54,129 nucleotides of DNA, taken from assembly GCA_027622275.1 (NCBI GenBank), contig JAQBZB010000021.1, forward strand, positions 1 through 54,129, in the 5' to 3' direction. Below the pieces are notes generated by a model. That model was not told the DNA's origin. It worked only from the letters and a program-made list of their open reading frames with translations, and made no database searches. This stretch comes from Planctomycetota bacterium. GTDB lineage: Bacteria > Planctomycetota > Planctomycetia > Pirellulales > Pirellulaceae. Shown here in pieces: positions 9,214-16,893 of the stretch; the stretch's first letter is position 1; every line of letters starts with the position of its first letter. Made by a program: the position numbers and the translations under genes.

Positions 9214-10233
9214 ATGCGTTATCTCACGTTCGGCTTACTGCTTGTGGTGACTGCTGGCTGCACGGCCATCCCCGATATCGTGCATCAGCCCCAGTTTCAC
9301 AACCCCTTTCCGCAGCTCAGCCGCGTCGCCGTACTGCCGTTCTATAACCAAAGCGACGATCCGACGGTCGATCAGGATCAAGTCGCCCTGGCGTACTACA
9401 ACGAGCTGCAGGCGATTCCCGGCTTTGAAGTCGTTCCGGTGGGCGTTGCGAAACAGCTGGTCGTTGCTAGCGGCACCGCCCCCCAGACCCCTCAAGACTT
9501 CCAAGAACTGGCACGCTTTATGGACGTCGACGCGGTCGTCGTTGGCTCGGTGACCGAGTTCGATTCGTACTATCCGCCGCGGATGGGGCTGACCGTCCGC
9601 TGGTACGCCGCCAATCCGAGCTTTCACCCAATCCCGCCGGGCTATGGATTGCCGTGGGGGACCTCGGAAGAGGAGTTCATCCCGGAGTCGCTGGTCTTCG
9701 ACGCGGAGTTCGCGCTCGCCAAGGAGCAACTCAAGACGCAAACACCGCCAGCACCGGATCAAGAGGCGCGTTCCGTCGCGAGTGTGTCGCAAGCTTCGGC
9801 CGAAGAGTTGCTTGATCCGGCGGCAGAACCCGAACCAATCGGACAACCAGCAGAATCGATTCCACTGGGAGGACCGGTAGGACTGGGACTTGTTCCGCCG
9901 CCCCAGCTGCCAGCCGACTGGCCCGATCCGCGCGGATTCGTGCCGGCACCGCCGAGCCCCGAGCGTCCGCCGTCGCGTCCACAGAACGAACCGGTGCTGT
10001 CGCATACGCGTCTCTACCACGGAAACGACGCGGAATTCACGAAGCGGCTGGCCAACTACTTTTACTTTCGCGACGACGCACGCTTCGGCGACTGGCAAGC
10101 GTACCTGCAGCGCAGCGACGACTTCACCCGCTTCTGCTGTCACTTGCACGTGACGGAGATGCTGGCAGCACGCGGAGGCGGCGGAAAAACGCGAGTGGTG
10201 TGGCGCTGGCCGATTGGCCGATATGACCGATAG
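9214..10233 (+). CDS. Conserved planctomycete lipoprotein
   Basis: Starting at ATG 9214, this 339-residue protein begins with a lipoprotein signal, 'LLLVVTAGC' with the lipidated cysteine at residue 16. The N-terminal domain ('LSRVAVLPFYNQSDD', 'AYYNELQAIPGFEVVPVGV', 'FMDVDAVVVGSVTEFDSYYPPRMGL') looks like the TolB N-terminal / CsgG / GNA1162 type of fold of periplasmic lipoproteins. The second half is proline-rich and ends in a short ordered segment about residues 260-339. It precedes a small protein and xerC on the same strand, separated by a palindromic repeat. Probable role: outer-membrane or cell-envelope assembly factor, inferred only from fold. Confidence 0.75.
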   Translation: MRYLTFGLLLVVTAGCTAIPDIVHQPQFHNPFPQLSRVAVLPFYNQSDDPTVDQDQVALAYYNELQAIPGFEVVPVGVAKQLVVASGTAPQTPQDFQELARFMDVDAVVVGSVTEFDSYYPPRMGLTVRWYAANPSFHPIPPGYGLPWGTSEEEFIPESLVFDAEFALAKEQLKTQTPPAPDQEARSVASVSQASAEELLDPAAEPEPIGQPAESIPLGGPVGLGLVPPPQLPADWPDPRGFVPAPPSPERPPSRPQNEPVLSHTRLYHGNDAEFTKRLANYFYFRDDARFGDWQAYLQRSDDFTRFCCHLHVTEMLAARGGGGKTRVVWRWPIGRYDR

Positions 10234-10263
10234 GCCGCACGGATGGCGGCCTGCGATCACCCA

Positions 10264-10329
10264 ACGTGGCCTTTCGCTCCGCGAAAGGAATGATGCCGCC
10301 ATCTCCTTTCGCGGAGCGAAAGGCCACGT
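10264..10329. repeat. Palindromic repeat, perfect 26-bp arms
   Basis: The left arm 10264-10289 and right arm 10304-10329 are exact reverse complements, containing 'TTTCGCTCCGCGAAA' and ending in 'ACGTGGCC' / 'GGCCACGT'. The loop is 14 nt. It is one of two identical-arm copies, with 10620-10683. Confidence 0.9.
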
Positions 10330-10362
10330 ACTCAACCACGTCGCCCCGCAGGAGTTCCAGAC

Positions 10363-10617
10363 GTGTCACAAGACATCAATGTATTGGCCCTCGTGAAGGG
10401 CGAAGAACGCTACGTCTTTCTGTTCGACGACAACAACCGCAGCGAAGTGTTACGGACGCTCGGTCGTTATGCCTCGAATCCGGAACTCAGCTTCAGCTGG
10501 TATGACGCGGCGGTGCTGAGCCAAAAGATTCGTCAGGTCACGGCAGAGGCCGAGTCGTCCCAGTCCAAGCCGCGTTTCAAGCTCCCCTTGCCAACGGACA
10601 ATTCGGGATTTGAGTAG
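10363..10617 (+). CDS. Small conserved protein upstream of xerC
   Basis: An 84-residue protein starting at GTG 10363, with AGGAG about 9 nt upstream. It is acidic/mixed and soluble ('VLALVKGEERYVFLFDDNNRSEVLRTLGRYASNPELSFSW') with a Ser/Lys-rich linker and a short C-terminal tail. I recognise no domain, but similar small proteins occur in planctomycete genomes. It is flanked by two copies of the same palindromic repeat and lies 68 nt before xerC. Function unknown. Confidence 0.65.
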   Translation: MSQDINVLALVKGEERYVFLFDDNNRSEVLRTLGRYASNPELSFSWYDAAVLSQKIRQVTAEAESSQSKPRFKLPLPTDNSGFE

Positions 10618-10619
10618 TT

Positions 10620-10683
10620 ACGTGGCCTTTCGCTCCGCGAAAGGAACCACGCATCTCTCCTTTCGCGGAGCGAAAGGCCACGT
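10620..10683. repeat. Palindromic repeat, perfect 26-bp arms, ending next to xerC start
   Basis: Arms 10620-10645 and 10658-10683 are exact reverse complements and identical to those at 10264-10329, here with a 12-nt loop. The right arm ends 2 nt before the xerC ATG (10686), so the xerC leader is largely repeat DNA. Confidence 0.9.
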
Positions 10684-10685
10684 GG

Positions 10686-11585
10686 ATGAAAACTGCGATT
10701 CCCCGCTTCCTTCGCTACTTGCAGGTCGAACGTAACGCGTCCGAGCTGACGATCAAGTCGTATCGCGAGGATTTCGAGGCGCTACTCGAGTATTTGACCG
10801 AAGCCTTTGGTCACGAGCCGATTCCGAGCGAGATCACTCCGATCGACCTTCGTGGCTATGTCGGGGCGTTGCACGAAGCGGGCTACGCCAAGGCGTCGGT
10901 GTCGCGTCGGTTGGCATCGATGCGAAGTCTCTTTCGCTTTGCACAGCGCGAAGAACTTGTCGACAGCAACCCCGCCAAGCCGCTCCGCAATCCGCGGCGT
11001 GACCGCCTGCTGCCGCACTTCCTTTCCACCGACGAAATTGGCCAGCTGCTTGATGCACCACCAGCGGACGATCCGCTCGGGCTCCGCGATCGCGCGATCC
11101 TCGAGACCATGTACTCGGCAGGCTTGCGTGTGAGCGAAACGGTCGGGGTGAATGAACAAGATCTCGACTTCGAGAACGGACTCGTTCGAGTTCGCGGTAA
11201 GGGCAAGCGCGAACGACTCTCGCCGCTTGGATCGTACGCCGCGCGTGCGATGAAGCGTTGGTTGAAGGAGCGGCAGCTCTCGCCGAAGGAACCTCAAAAC
11301 GGAACAGCCCCAGTGTTCGTCAACAAGTTCGGACGGCGGCTGACGACTCGGAGTGTCGGGCGGATGCTAGAGAAGCATCTCAAGCAGACGGGCCTCGACA
11401 CGCGGACCACGCCACACACGTTGCGGCACAGTTTCGCCACCCACTTGCTCGATCGCGGTGCCGACATCCGCAGCGTTCAAGAGTTGCTCGGCCACAAGAG
11501 TCTGGTCACGACTCAGATCTACACACACGTCAGCACGGCGGGTTTACGCGAAGCCTACGAGAAGGCCCATCCGCGGGCTCGATAG
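10686..11585 (+). CDS. xerC: Tyrosine recombinase XerC
   Basis: This 299-residue integrase has the expected length for the XerC/XerD chromosome-dimer resolvases. The N-terminal SAM-like DNA-binding domain spans about 1-90. The catalytic set is complete: R148 in 'SAGLRVSE', K172 in 'VRGKGKRER', H244 and R247 in 'HTLRHSF', H270 in 'LLGHKS' and the nucleophile Y279 in 'TTQIYTHVS'. It acts with a partner recombinase at dif to resolve chromosome dimers. XerC rather than XerD is assigned by general similarity. The start at ATG 10686 leaves only palindromic repeat DNA upstream and no strong Shine-Dalgarno. No phage or integron context is seen. Confidence 0.92.
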   Translation: MKTAIPRFLRYLQVERNASELTIKSYREDFEALLEYLTEAFGHEPIPSEITPIDLRGYVGALHEAGYAKASVSRRLASMRSLFRFAQREELVDSNPAKPLRNPRRDRLLPHFLSTDEIGQLLDAPPADDPLGLRDRAILETMYSAGLRVSETVGVNEQDLDFENGLVRVRGKGKRERLSPLGSYAARAMKRWLKERQLSPKEPQNGTAPVFVNKFGRRLTTRSVGRMLEKHLKQTGLDTRTTPHTLRHSFATHLLDRGADIRSVQELLGHKSLVTTQIYTHVSTAGLREAYEKAHPRAR

Positions 11586-11719
11586 AACTTCAGCCGCTGC
11601 GCCACGACGTCCGGTAGGACGGACCAGGGGTTCATCCGACAAACAGCCCAACCACGAAGCCCCAGAATCCAGGCGGATCGTCGCCCGCGTAACCGGGTTC
11701 GGGCATTGCTTCACTCCAA

Positions 11720-12256
11720 CTACTTTGGGTCGAGCAGAAACTCGTGAATCCGTACGACTGGCTCGCCGCTCGTATCGACAACTTCGTCAGCCCCGGCCTC
11801 CAGCCGCTGAGCGAATTCGCGGAGTTCAGCCAGTGACAAACCCATCATGCTCGATTCGATACCCAATGTGGCTTGTGCATAGCAAAACAGTTTGTCCCCG
11901 CGCGTCGCATGTCTGGCCACGCCGTTGGCGCTTCCTTCGCGGGCTTTGACACAGGCGGCAGCCAGCTTGATCAGTCCCTTGATGAAGTCCGCGACGGTGC
12001 CTTGCCGGCCGGCGGCATGCCACACGGCTTCCCACGATTCATGGGCTTCCCAATAAAAACCATGATTGAACAGATCGATGCCACGCAGATACGGCCGACA
12101 TTCCCGCCACTGCCGCGGATCGAAGTTCGCAACTTCTTCAGCAGCTGCACCAAAACTGTGGCCTTCGGGGTCTCGAATCGGATGCGGGAACTTGCCGGGC
12201 GCGTAGGAATAAGCCGGCATCGGTTCCCCCGGCAACAGCACTGGAATCTTGCTCAT
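11720..12256 (-). CDS. DUF309 domain protein
   Basis: A 178-residue protein starting at the ATG ending at 12256, which has AGGAG 5 nt upstream. The longer frame to 12517 runs into the divergent SDR gene and is not used. The DUF309 signature 'LFNHGFYWEAHESWEAVW' spans residues 62-79 and is followed by 'FIKGLIKLAAACVKAREG', an all-helical fold. Members have been proposed as small helical proteins of unknown biochemical role. The gene diverges from the SDR gene at 12329, with 72 nt between start codons. Confidence 0.85.
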   Translation of the reverse strand: MSKIPVLLPGEPMPAYSYAPGKFPHPIRDPEGHSFGAAAEEVANFDPRQWRECRPYLRGIDLFNHGFYWEAHESWEAVWHAAGRQGTVADFIKGLIKLAAACVKAREGSANGVARHATRGDKLFCYAQATLGIESSMMGLSLAELREFAQRLEAGADEVVDTSGEPVVRIHEFLLDPK

Positions 12257-12328
12257 CATCACTCCTGATGTACGATAGGAAGCATTGTAGACGGAAACAC
12301 GACGATCGTACCAAGGGATGAAGGCATC

Positions 12329-13015
12329 ATGGACCACCGACGAATCTTGATCACCGGTGTCAGTCGTGGGCTCGGGCTGGCGATGACGGAGGAGTTTATC
12401 CGCCTTGGCCACACGGTCGTTGGCTGTGCCCGATCCGGGCCAGCCATCGCCAAGTTGTCCGATCGCTTTCCAAGTCCGCATCGGTTCGATGTCGTCGACG
12501 TCAGCGACGACGATCAAGTTGCCAAGTGGGCGAAACTTGTGATTCGCGAGATCGGAGCCCCCGATTTGCTTCTGAATAGTGCCGCTTTAATCAACGAGAA
12601 CGCGTCGCTCTGGAATGTCCCGCCCGCAGAGTTCTCGCGGGTTGTCGACGTCAACATCAAAGGTGTCTATCACGTCATCCGCCATTTCGTGCCGGCGATG
12701 ATTTTGCGCGAGACGGGTGTCGTTGTGAATTTCAGCTCGGGATGGGGCCGATCGACGTCGCCAATGGTCGGTCCGTATTGCGCGACCAAGTGGGCGATCG
12801 AAGGATTGACGCGTGCGTTGGCGGACGACTTGCCTTACGGGATGGCAGCGATTCCGCTGAACCCCGGCATCATCCATACGGACATGCTCGAAAGTTGCTT
12901 CGGTGCCAACGCAGCCGCCTATCCGCGCGCCGAGCAATGGGCCAAGAAGGCCGTCCCGTTTCTGCTCGATCTTGGTCAAGAAGATAACGGCGATCCGCTG
13001 ACCGCTCCGAGCTAA
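12329..13015 (+). CDS. Short-chain dehydrogenase/reductase
   Basis: A 228-residue NAD(P)-dependent Rossmann enzyme. The cofactor loop is 'TGVSRGLG' (9-16), the 'NSAALINE' strand replaces the usual NNAG, and the active site has serine in 'NFSSGWGR' with Y150 and K154 in 'YCATKWA'. Length fits the classical SDR family. It reads like a generic short-chain alcohol/carbonyl reductase; the substrate cannot be inferred. The next gene begins 23 nt after the stop, so an operon with the release-factor-like gene is likely. Confidence 0.88.
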   Translation: MDHRRILITGVSRGLGLAMTEEFIRLGHTVVGCARSGPAIAKLSDRFPSPHRFDVVDVSDDDQVAKWAKLVIREIGAPDLLLNSAALINENASLWNVPPAEFSRVVDVNIKGVYHVIRHFVPAMILRETGVVVNFSSGWGRSTSPMVGPYCATKWAIEGLTRALADDLPYGMAAIPLNPGIIHTDMLESCFGANAAAYPRAEQWAKKAVPFLLDLGQEDNGDPLTAPS

Positions 13016-13038
13016 ATGCCGTCCCGACCTCGTATGGT

Positions 13039-13557
13039 ATGACTACCAACTCGCAACATCCCGCCATGCTGGACGAAGCGGCTCTGCTTGCCGAGTGCGA
13101 AACTCGCCGGCAACGCCGTAGCGGGCCGGGCGGACAGCATCGAAATAAAGTCGAAACGGCGGTGGTCATCACACACTCGCCAACCGGCGTCCAAGGCGCA
13201 GCCACCGAACGGCGGAGCCAGGAGCAGAATCGGAAAGTCGCCATTCTCCGCTTGCGAATCAATCTAGCCATCCATCATCGAACCGAGGTTCCGGCCGAGG
13301 GTTACCAGCCGAGTGCGTTGTGGCAACAGCGGTGCCGAAGCCAGCGCATCACGGTCAATCCGCAACATGAAGACTTTCCGGCGATTCTGGCCGAAGCACT
13401 GAACTTGTTGGCCGCATGTGAGTGGGAACCCAAGGAGGTGGCTTCCCAGTTGAAGTGCTCGCCGTCGCAACTGGTCAAGCTCGTTCAACTCGACCCACAT
13501 GCTTTCGTCGAACTGAATCGGCAGCGATCCGAGCGCGGGTTGCGGTCGCTGCGCTGA
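13039..13557 (+). CDS. Peptide chain release factor-like protein with GGQ motif
   Basis: A 172-residue protein with 'RRSGPGGQHRNKVETAV'; GGQ is at 31-33. This is the peptidyl-tRNA hydrolysing motif of class I release factors and of the ArfB rescue family. No codon-recognition domain is present, so it is more like a rescue or organelle-type hydrolase than RF1/RF2. The C-terminal part (about 110-172) is helical with basic residues, but differs from the ArfB tail. It would release peptides from stalled ribosomes. It lies just after the SDR gene, and its stop abuts a palindromic repeat. Confidence 0.82.
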   Translation: MTTNSQHPAMLDEAALLAECETRRQRRSGPGGQHRNKVETAVVITHSPTGVQGAATERRSQEQNRKVAILRLRINLAIHHRTEVPAEGYQPSALWQQRCRSQRITVNPQHEDFPAILAEALNLLAACEWEPKEVASQLKCSPSQLVKLVQLDPHAFVELNRQRSERGLRSLR

Positions 13558-13558
13558 C

Positions 13559-13622
13559 GTACGTGGCTTTTCGCTCCGCGAAAATGCATCGTTGCTCGTT
13601 CGCGGAGCGAACGGCCACGTAC
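13559..13622. repeat. Palindromic repeat, diverged copy
   Basis: This has the same design as 10264 and 10620 but with diverged arms: 'ACGTGGCTTTTCGCTCCGCGA' on the left and '...TCGCGGAGCGAACGGCCACGT' on the right, with several mismatches. It starts within 2 nt of the upstream stop codon. Confidence 0.75.
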
Positions 13623-13705
13623 AGCGTCCCACTCGCCGAAGTTAGATTGTTTGAGTAGGATGGCGGTCTGCCAAGTTGCCGTAAACTGCCCGTAGGGTTC
13701 GTCGA

Positions 13706-15103
13706 TTGAGTAACGTCGTCCAGCTAGAACCGAAGCTCGCCGGAACCAAAACGAAGGGATCTTATGCCTTCGTCAGCCTTGGTTGCGCGAAGAATCTTGT
13801 CGACAGCGAGCGAATGCTGGGTCTGTTGCAGCTGGATGGCTACGAGCTGGTCGCGGATCCGGACGGCGCTGACTTTGTGATTGTAAACACTTGCGGCTTC
13901 ATCGAGCAGGCCCGCGACGAATCCTTTGCCGCGATCGACGAAATGCTCGCCTTGAAACGCGAGGGCCGGACGCGCGGCGTCATCGTTTCGGGATGTTTGG
14001 CCGAGCGACAGCGCGAGGATTTGTTGACCGACCGGCCCGACATCGATTCGCTAGTAGGAGTCTTTGGACGCGAGGAGGTGACCAAGGTCGCTGACCGCTT
14101 GCTCGGTAATCTGGACGAACAGCGAAACATCTTTCGGCCGGCGCCGATTCGTGCGCTGCCTGATACCAGCCGCTTGCGGATCACGCCTCGGCACTTTGCT
14201 TACTTGAAAATCTCCGAAGGCTGCGATCGGCTTTGCACGTTCTGCGCGATTCCAAAGATGCGTGGCAAACACGCCACCAAGCCGATGGAAGAGGTGATTC
14301 TGGAAGCCAAGGAATTGGCGTTGGACGGCGTTCGCGAGTTGATCATCGTGGCCCAAGACACGACGTATTACGGCATGGACTTGTATGGTGAGCCGCGGCT
14401 GGCCGAGCTGCTCCCGCAACTTGACGAAATCGAAGGCATCGACTGGATTCGCCTGATGTACTTCTATCCGATGTACATCACGGATGCGTTAGTCGATGTG
14501 CTCGCCAACGCCAAGAAGATCCTGCCGTACATCGACATGCCATTGCAACACATCAACGACAACATGCTCCGCCGGATGTCCCGTCGCGTGACGCGCGCGC
14601 AAACGGAAACATTGATTCAAAAGCTGCGAGATCGCATTCCGAACCTGACGTTGCGGACAACATTAATTACCGGCTTCCCCGGCGAGACGGAAGCGGAGTT
14701 CGCGGAACTCGTCGAATTCGTTCAGCAGCAAAAGTTCGATCACATGGGCGTCTTCACTTACTCGTTCGAGGCTGACACGCCTTCAGGCAGGCTGCCCGAT
14801 CACTTGCCAAAAGAGGTCAAAGAAGATCGTCGCGAGCGTCTGATGGCCGCCCAGCAACCGATCGCGTTCGAACGCAGCCAGGCTCAACTTAGCAAGCAAA
14901 TGGATATCATCCTCGATCAAGCCGTCGCTGGCGAAGACAATGTTTGGGTCGGCAGGTCGAAGGCCGATGCGCCGGACGTGGACGGCGTCATCTATGTCAC
15001 GGGCGGCGAAGAAAGGCTGGCCGCCGGCGACATCGTCCGCTGCGAGATCGTTGCCAGCCAAGGCTACGATCTGGCAGCCGTGGCCATCGGAGTTCCAAAG
15101 TAG
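13706..15103 (+). CDS. rimO: Ribosomal protein S12 methylthiotransferase RimO
   Basis: A 465-residue radical-SAM methylthiotransferase that modifies a conserved aspartate of ribosomal protein S12 (D88 in E. coli numbering). The UPF0004 domain has the three auxiliary-cluster cysteines C27 ('SLGCAKN'), C63 ('VNTCGFI') and C97 ('SGCLAER'). The radical-SAM cluster is C173-x3-C177-x2-C180 in '[11 protein letters not shown]'. A TRAM domain follows. The '[12 protein letters not shown]' start and 'MRGKHATKP' favour RimO over MiaB. The start is TTG 13706; no stronger site is visible. The stop TAG is the first three bases of a palindromic repeat arm. Confidence 0.93.
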   Translation: MSNVVQLEPKLAGTKTKGSYAFVSLGCAKNLVDSERMLGLLQLDGYELVADPDGADFVIVNTCGFIEQARDESFAAIDEMLALKREGRTRGVIVSGCLAERQREDLLTDRPDIDSLVGVFGREEVTKVADRLLGNLDEQRNIFRPAPIRALPDTSRLRITPRHFAYLKISEGCDRLCTFCAIPKMRGKHATKPMEEVILEAKELALDGVRELIIVAQDTTYYGMDLYGEPRLAELLPQLDEIEGIDWIRLMYFYPMYITDALVDVLANAKKILPYIDMPLQHINDNMLRRMSRRVTRAQTETLIQKLRDRIPNLTLRTTLITGFPGETEAEFAELVEFVQQQKFDHMGVFTYSFEADTPSGRLPDHLPKEVKEDRRERLMAAQQPIAFERSQAQLSKQMDIILDQAVAGEDNVWVGRSKADAPDVDGVIYVTGGEERLAAGDIVRCEIVASQGYDLAAVAIGVPK

Positions 15104-15208
15104 CCATCTCGCTCCGCGAGATGAGCCGCGCAACATCGGATTCGAAGTGACGTCAAACTTCGCACAAGTCAATTCAAGAAAGGCTCATCTCGCGGAGCGA
15201 GATGGCTA
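15101..15208. repeat. Palindromic repeat spanning rimO stop and pgsA start
   Basis: The left arm 15101-15127 and right arm 15182-15208 are perfect 27-bp reverse complements carrying 'CATCTCGCTCCGCGAGATG'. The left arm's first bases are the TAG of rimO. The right arm contains GGAG and, 4 nt later, the ATG (15202) of pgsA. The 54-nt spacer has no other feature. Confidence 0.9.
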
Positions 15209-15810
15209 CATTTGTGTCTGAACCCACTGAACAGCAACCGGCCAACGACCTCTTCAACGTCCCCAATCAACTGACGGCGGCGCGATTTATTCTCGCAATA
15301 GTCGTCTTCGTCTTGATTCCGTGGCAATTCTATCTGGCCGCCTTGATCGTGTTCGCGATCGCGGCATCAACCGATTGGATCGACGGCTACTATGCCCGCA
15401 AGTACGGCCAAGTGACAAAGATTGGCCGGATGTTCGACCCGTTCGTCGACAAGATCATCATTTGCGGAACATTCATCTTCTTAGCCGCCGAGAAAGATTC
15501 TCGCATCGACGCCTGGATGGCCGTCGTCGTGGTCGGACGTGAGTTGCTCGTGACCGCTCTTCGTTCGTCGATTGAACAAAGTGGCGGCGACTTCTCGGCA
15601 AGCTTCGCGGGCAAGTTGAAGATGGTGTTTCAGTGTGCGGCGGTGGTCGCGAGTTTGTTGACCCTGTGGCTGGGCGGCGATGGTCCGAGTTGGCTGCCGC
15701 CGGCGGTGACCGTGCTGGCCTGGGTTGCTATCTTGTCGACGGTTCAATCAGGTCTGGACTACATCATCGCCGCCGCAAGGCATTTCCGCCAGGAAGACGT
15801 GTCGCCGTGA
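15202..15810 (+). CDS. pgsA: CDP-diacylglycerol-glycerol-3-phosphate 3-phosphatidyltransferase
   Basis: A 202-residue integral membrane enzyme making phosphatidylglycerol phosphate from CDP-diacylglycerol and glycerol-3-phosphate. The CDP-alcohol phosphotransferase signature is complete: D58, D61-G62, A65-R66, G75, D79 and D83. There are about five or six membrane helices. 'NVPNQLTAARFILA' near the N-terminus is typical of PgsA. The start ATG and its GGAG lie inside a palindromic repeat arm. A downstream GTG at 15214 has no better site. The stop overlaps the next gene by 4 nt, so pgsA and the CPBP protease are translationally coupled. Confidence 0.9.
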   Translation: MATFVSEPTEQQPANDLFNVPNQLTAARFILAIVVFVLIPWQFYLAALIVFAIAASTDWIDGYYARKYGQVTKIGRMFDPFVDKIIICGTFIFLAAEKDSRIDAWMAVVVVGRELLVTALRSSIEQSGGDFSASFAGKLKMVFQCAAVVASLLTLWLGGDGPSWLPPAVTVLAWVAILSTVQSGLDYIIAAARHFRQEDVSP

Positions 15811-16811
15811 TCACCGACGTCACCGCCATGGTCGTCACGGGCATCCTGTTTCTCGTGACGTATGCCTGGATCTCCTTGTTGGCGAAAGTCCTTCGCGGCA
15901 AAGAACTGCTCGCGTTTGAACCGCGACGCGAAACGCCGTGGGGGTTGATCGCGGTCGTCCTCTCGTTCTTCCTGCTGATCGGCAGCCAGATTGTCGCGGG
16001 ATTGGCTTTTGCCGTGCAGTCGGACGCCGAGCCGACGGTCGCGCAAACCGACGCGCTCTTAACGTGGACGGCTGTCGCGATACTCGCCGCGACCTTGATC
16101 TCGATCGGCCTGATCCATCTCTTTACGAAAGCCGGTCGAGCAGACTTCGGGATCTCGCTCGATCATGTCCCGCGCGATCTGTTGACTGGTGTTTACGCAT
16201 TTTTGATTCTGGCACCCATCACGTTCGCGATCCAGTATGTCTTCGTCTACGTGTTCGGACTCGAATCGCACCACCCGCTGATCGAACTGTTAAAAGAAGA
16301 TTCGAGTGGCAAGCTCTTTGGTGTCGTGACGTTGCTCGCCGTCGTTGTGGCTCCGATCGGTGAGGAGTACTTCTTTCGAGTTCTGTTGCAAGGCTGGTTG
16401 GAACGAGTGTTTCGCTTCCGAATCACGCACGCCGGTGAGGTCGAGCGTCCCGCTCGATCCGAGGTCGCACCGACGGGCGAAGACGCGGCGCAAGGATCGG
16501 CTGGATTCACGCTCGAATCGGACGCGAACCCATACTCTTCGCCTCCGCTCGGCGATACGGTTGACGACAATTCCGTCGCCGTGATCGTCCCAGCCGCATC
16601 CGCCGTTCCCATTTTGATCAGCGCAGCGGTCTTCGCGTTGATGCATTGGTCGCACGGGCCTGACCCCGCCGCACTGTTTGTGTTGGCGTTAGGACTCGGC
16701 TTCCTATATCAGCGGACGCATCGTTGGCTGCCTTGTATCGTGACACACGCCTGTCTGAACGGCACAACGATGTTGTTGCTGTGGTTTGGCTTGGATGAGT
16801 TGCCCCCGTGA
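15807..16811 (+). CDS. CPBP (CAAX/Abi) family intramembrane metalloprotease
   Basis: A 334-residue membrane protein starting at GTG 15807, overlapping the pgsA stop by 4 nt (GTGA); ATG at 15825 is an alternative. The glutamic-type protease motifs are present: E186-E187-x3-R191 in 'GEEYFFRVLLQGW', F276-x3-H280 in 'FALMHWSH', and H314-x3-N318 in 'HACLNGT'. About eight membrane helices are expected. Unusually, about 60 hydrophilic residues ('AGEVERPARSEV...' to '...LGDTVDDNSVAVI') separate motifs 1 and 2. Relatives process membrane-anchored peptides or act in bacteriocin immunity; the substrate here is unknown. Confidence 0.88.
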   Translation: MITDVTAMVVTGILFLVTYAWISLLAKVLRGKELLAFEPRRETPWGLIAVVLSFFLLIGSQIVAGLAFAVQSDAEPTVAQTDALLTWTAVAILAATLISIGLIHLFTKAGRADFGISLDHVPRDLLTGVYAFLILAPITFAIQYVFVYVFGLESHHPLIELLKEDSSGKLFGVVTLLAVVVAPIGEEYFFRVLLQGWLERVFRFRITHAGEVERPARSEVAPTGEDAAQGSAGFTLESDANPYSSPPLGDTVDDNSVAVIVPAASAVPILISAAVFALMHWSHGPDPAALFVLALGLGFLYQRTHRWLPCIVTHACLNGTTMLLLWFGLDELPP

Positions 16812-16821
16812 TCGGCCACCT

Positions 16822-16850
16822 TTCGGTGGTTGGTGCGCCACCTCTATAAT
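16822..16850 (+). promoter_or_regulatory. Putative sigma70-type promoter of the Gfo/Idh operon
   Basis: A perfect -10 hexamer TATAAT at 16845-16850 lies 43 nt before the start codon. The -35 region 17 nt upstream (TTCGGT, 16822-16827) is weak. A small hairpin CCACC-TTTC-GGTGG lies just before and may end the upstream transcript. Confidence 0.45.
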
Positions 16851-16893
16851 GCCCGGTTTGAACAACGACGCTCAGCGGAAGAAGGATTGAAAG

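Noticed and set aside
10214-10396. Short frames that translate the palindromic repeat ('RGLSLRER...' and similar)
   Set aside because: They are the repeat arms read as codons; the same strings occur at each repeat copy in different frames.
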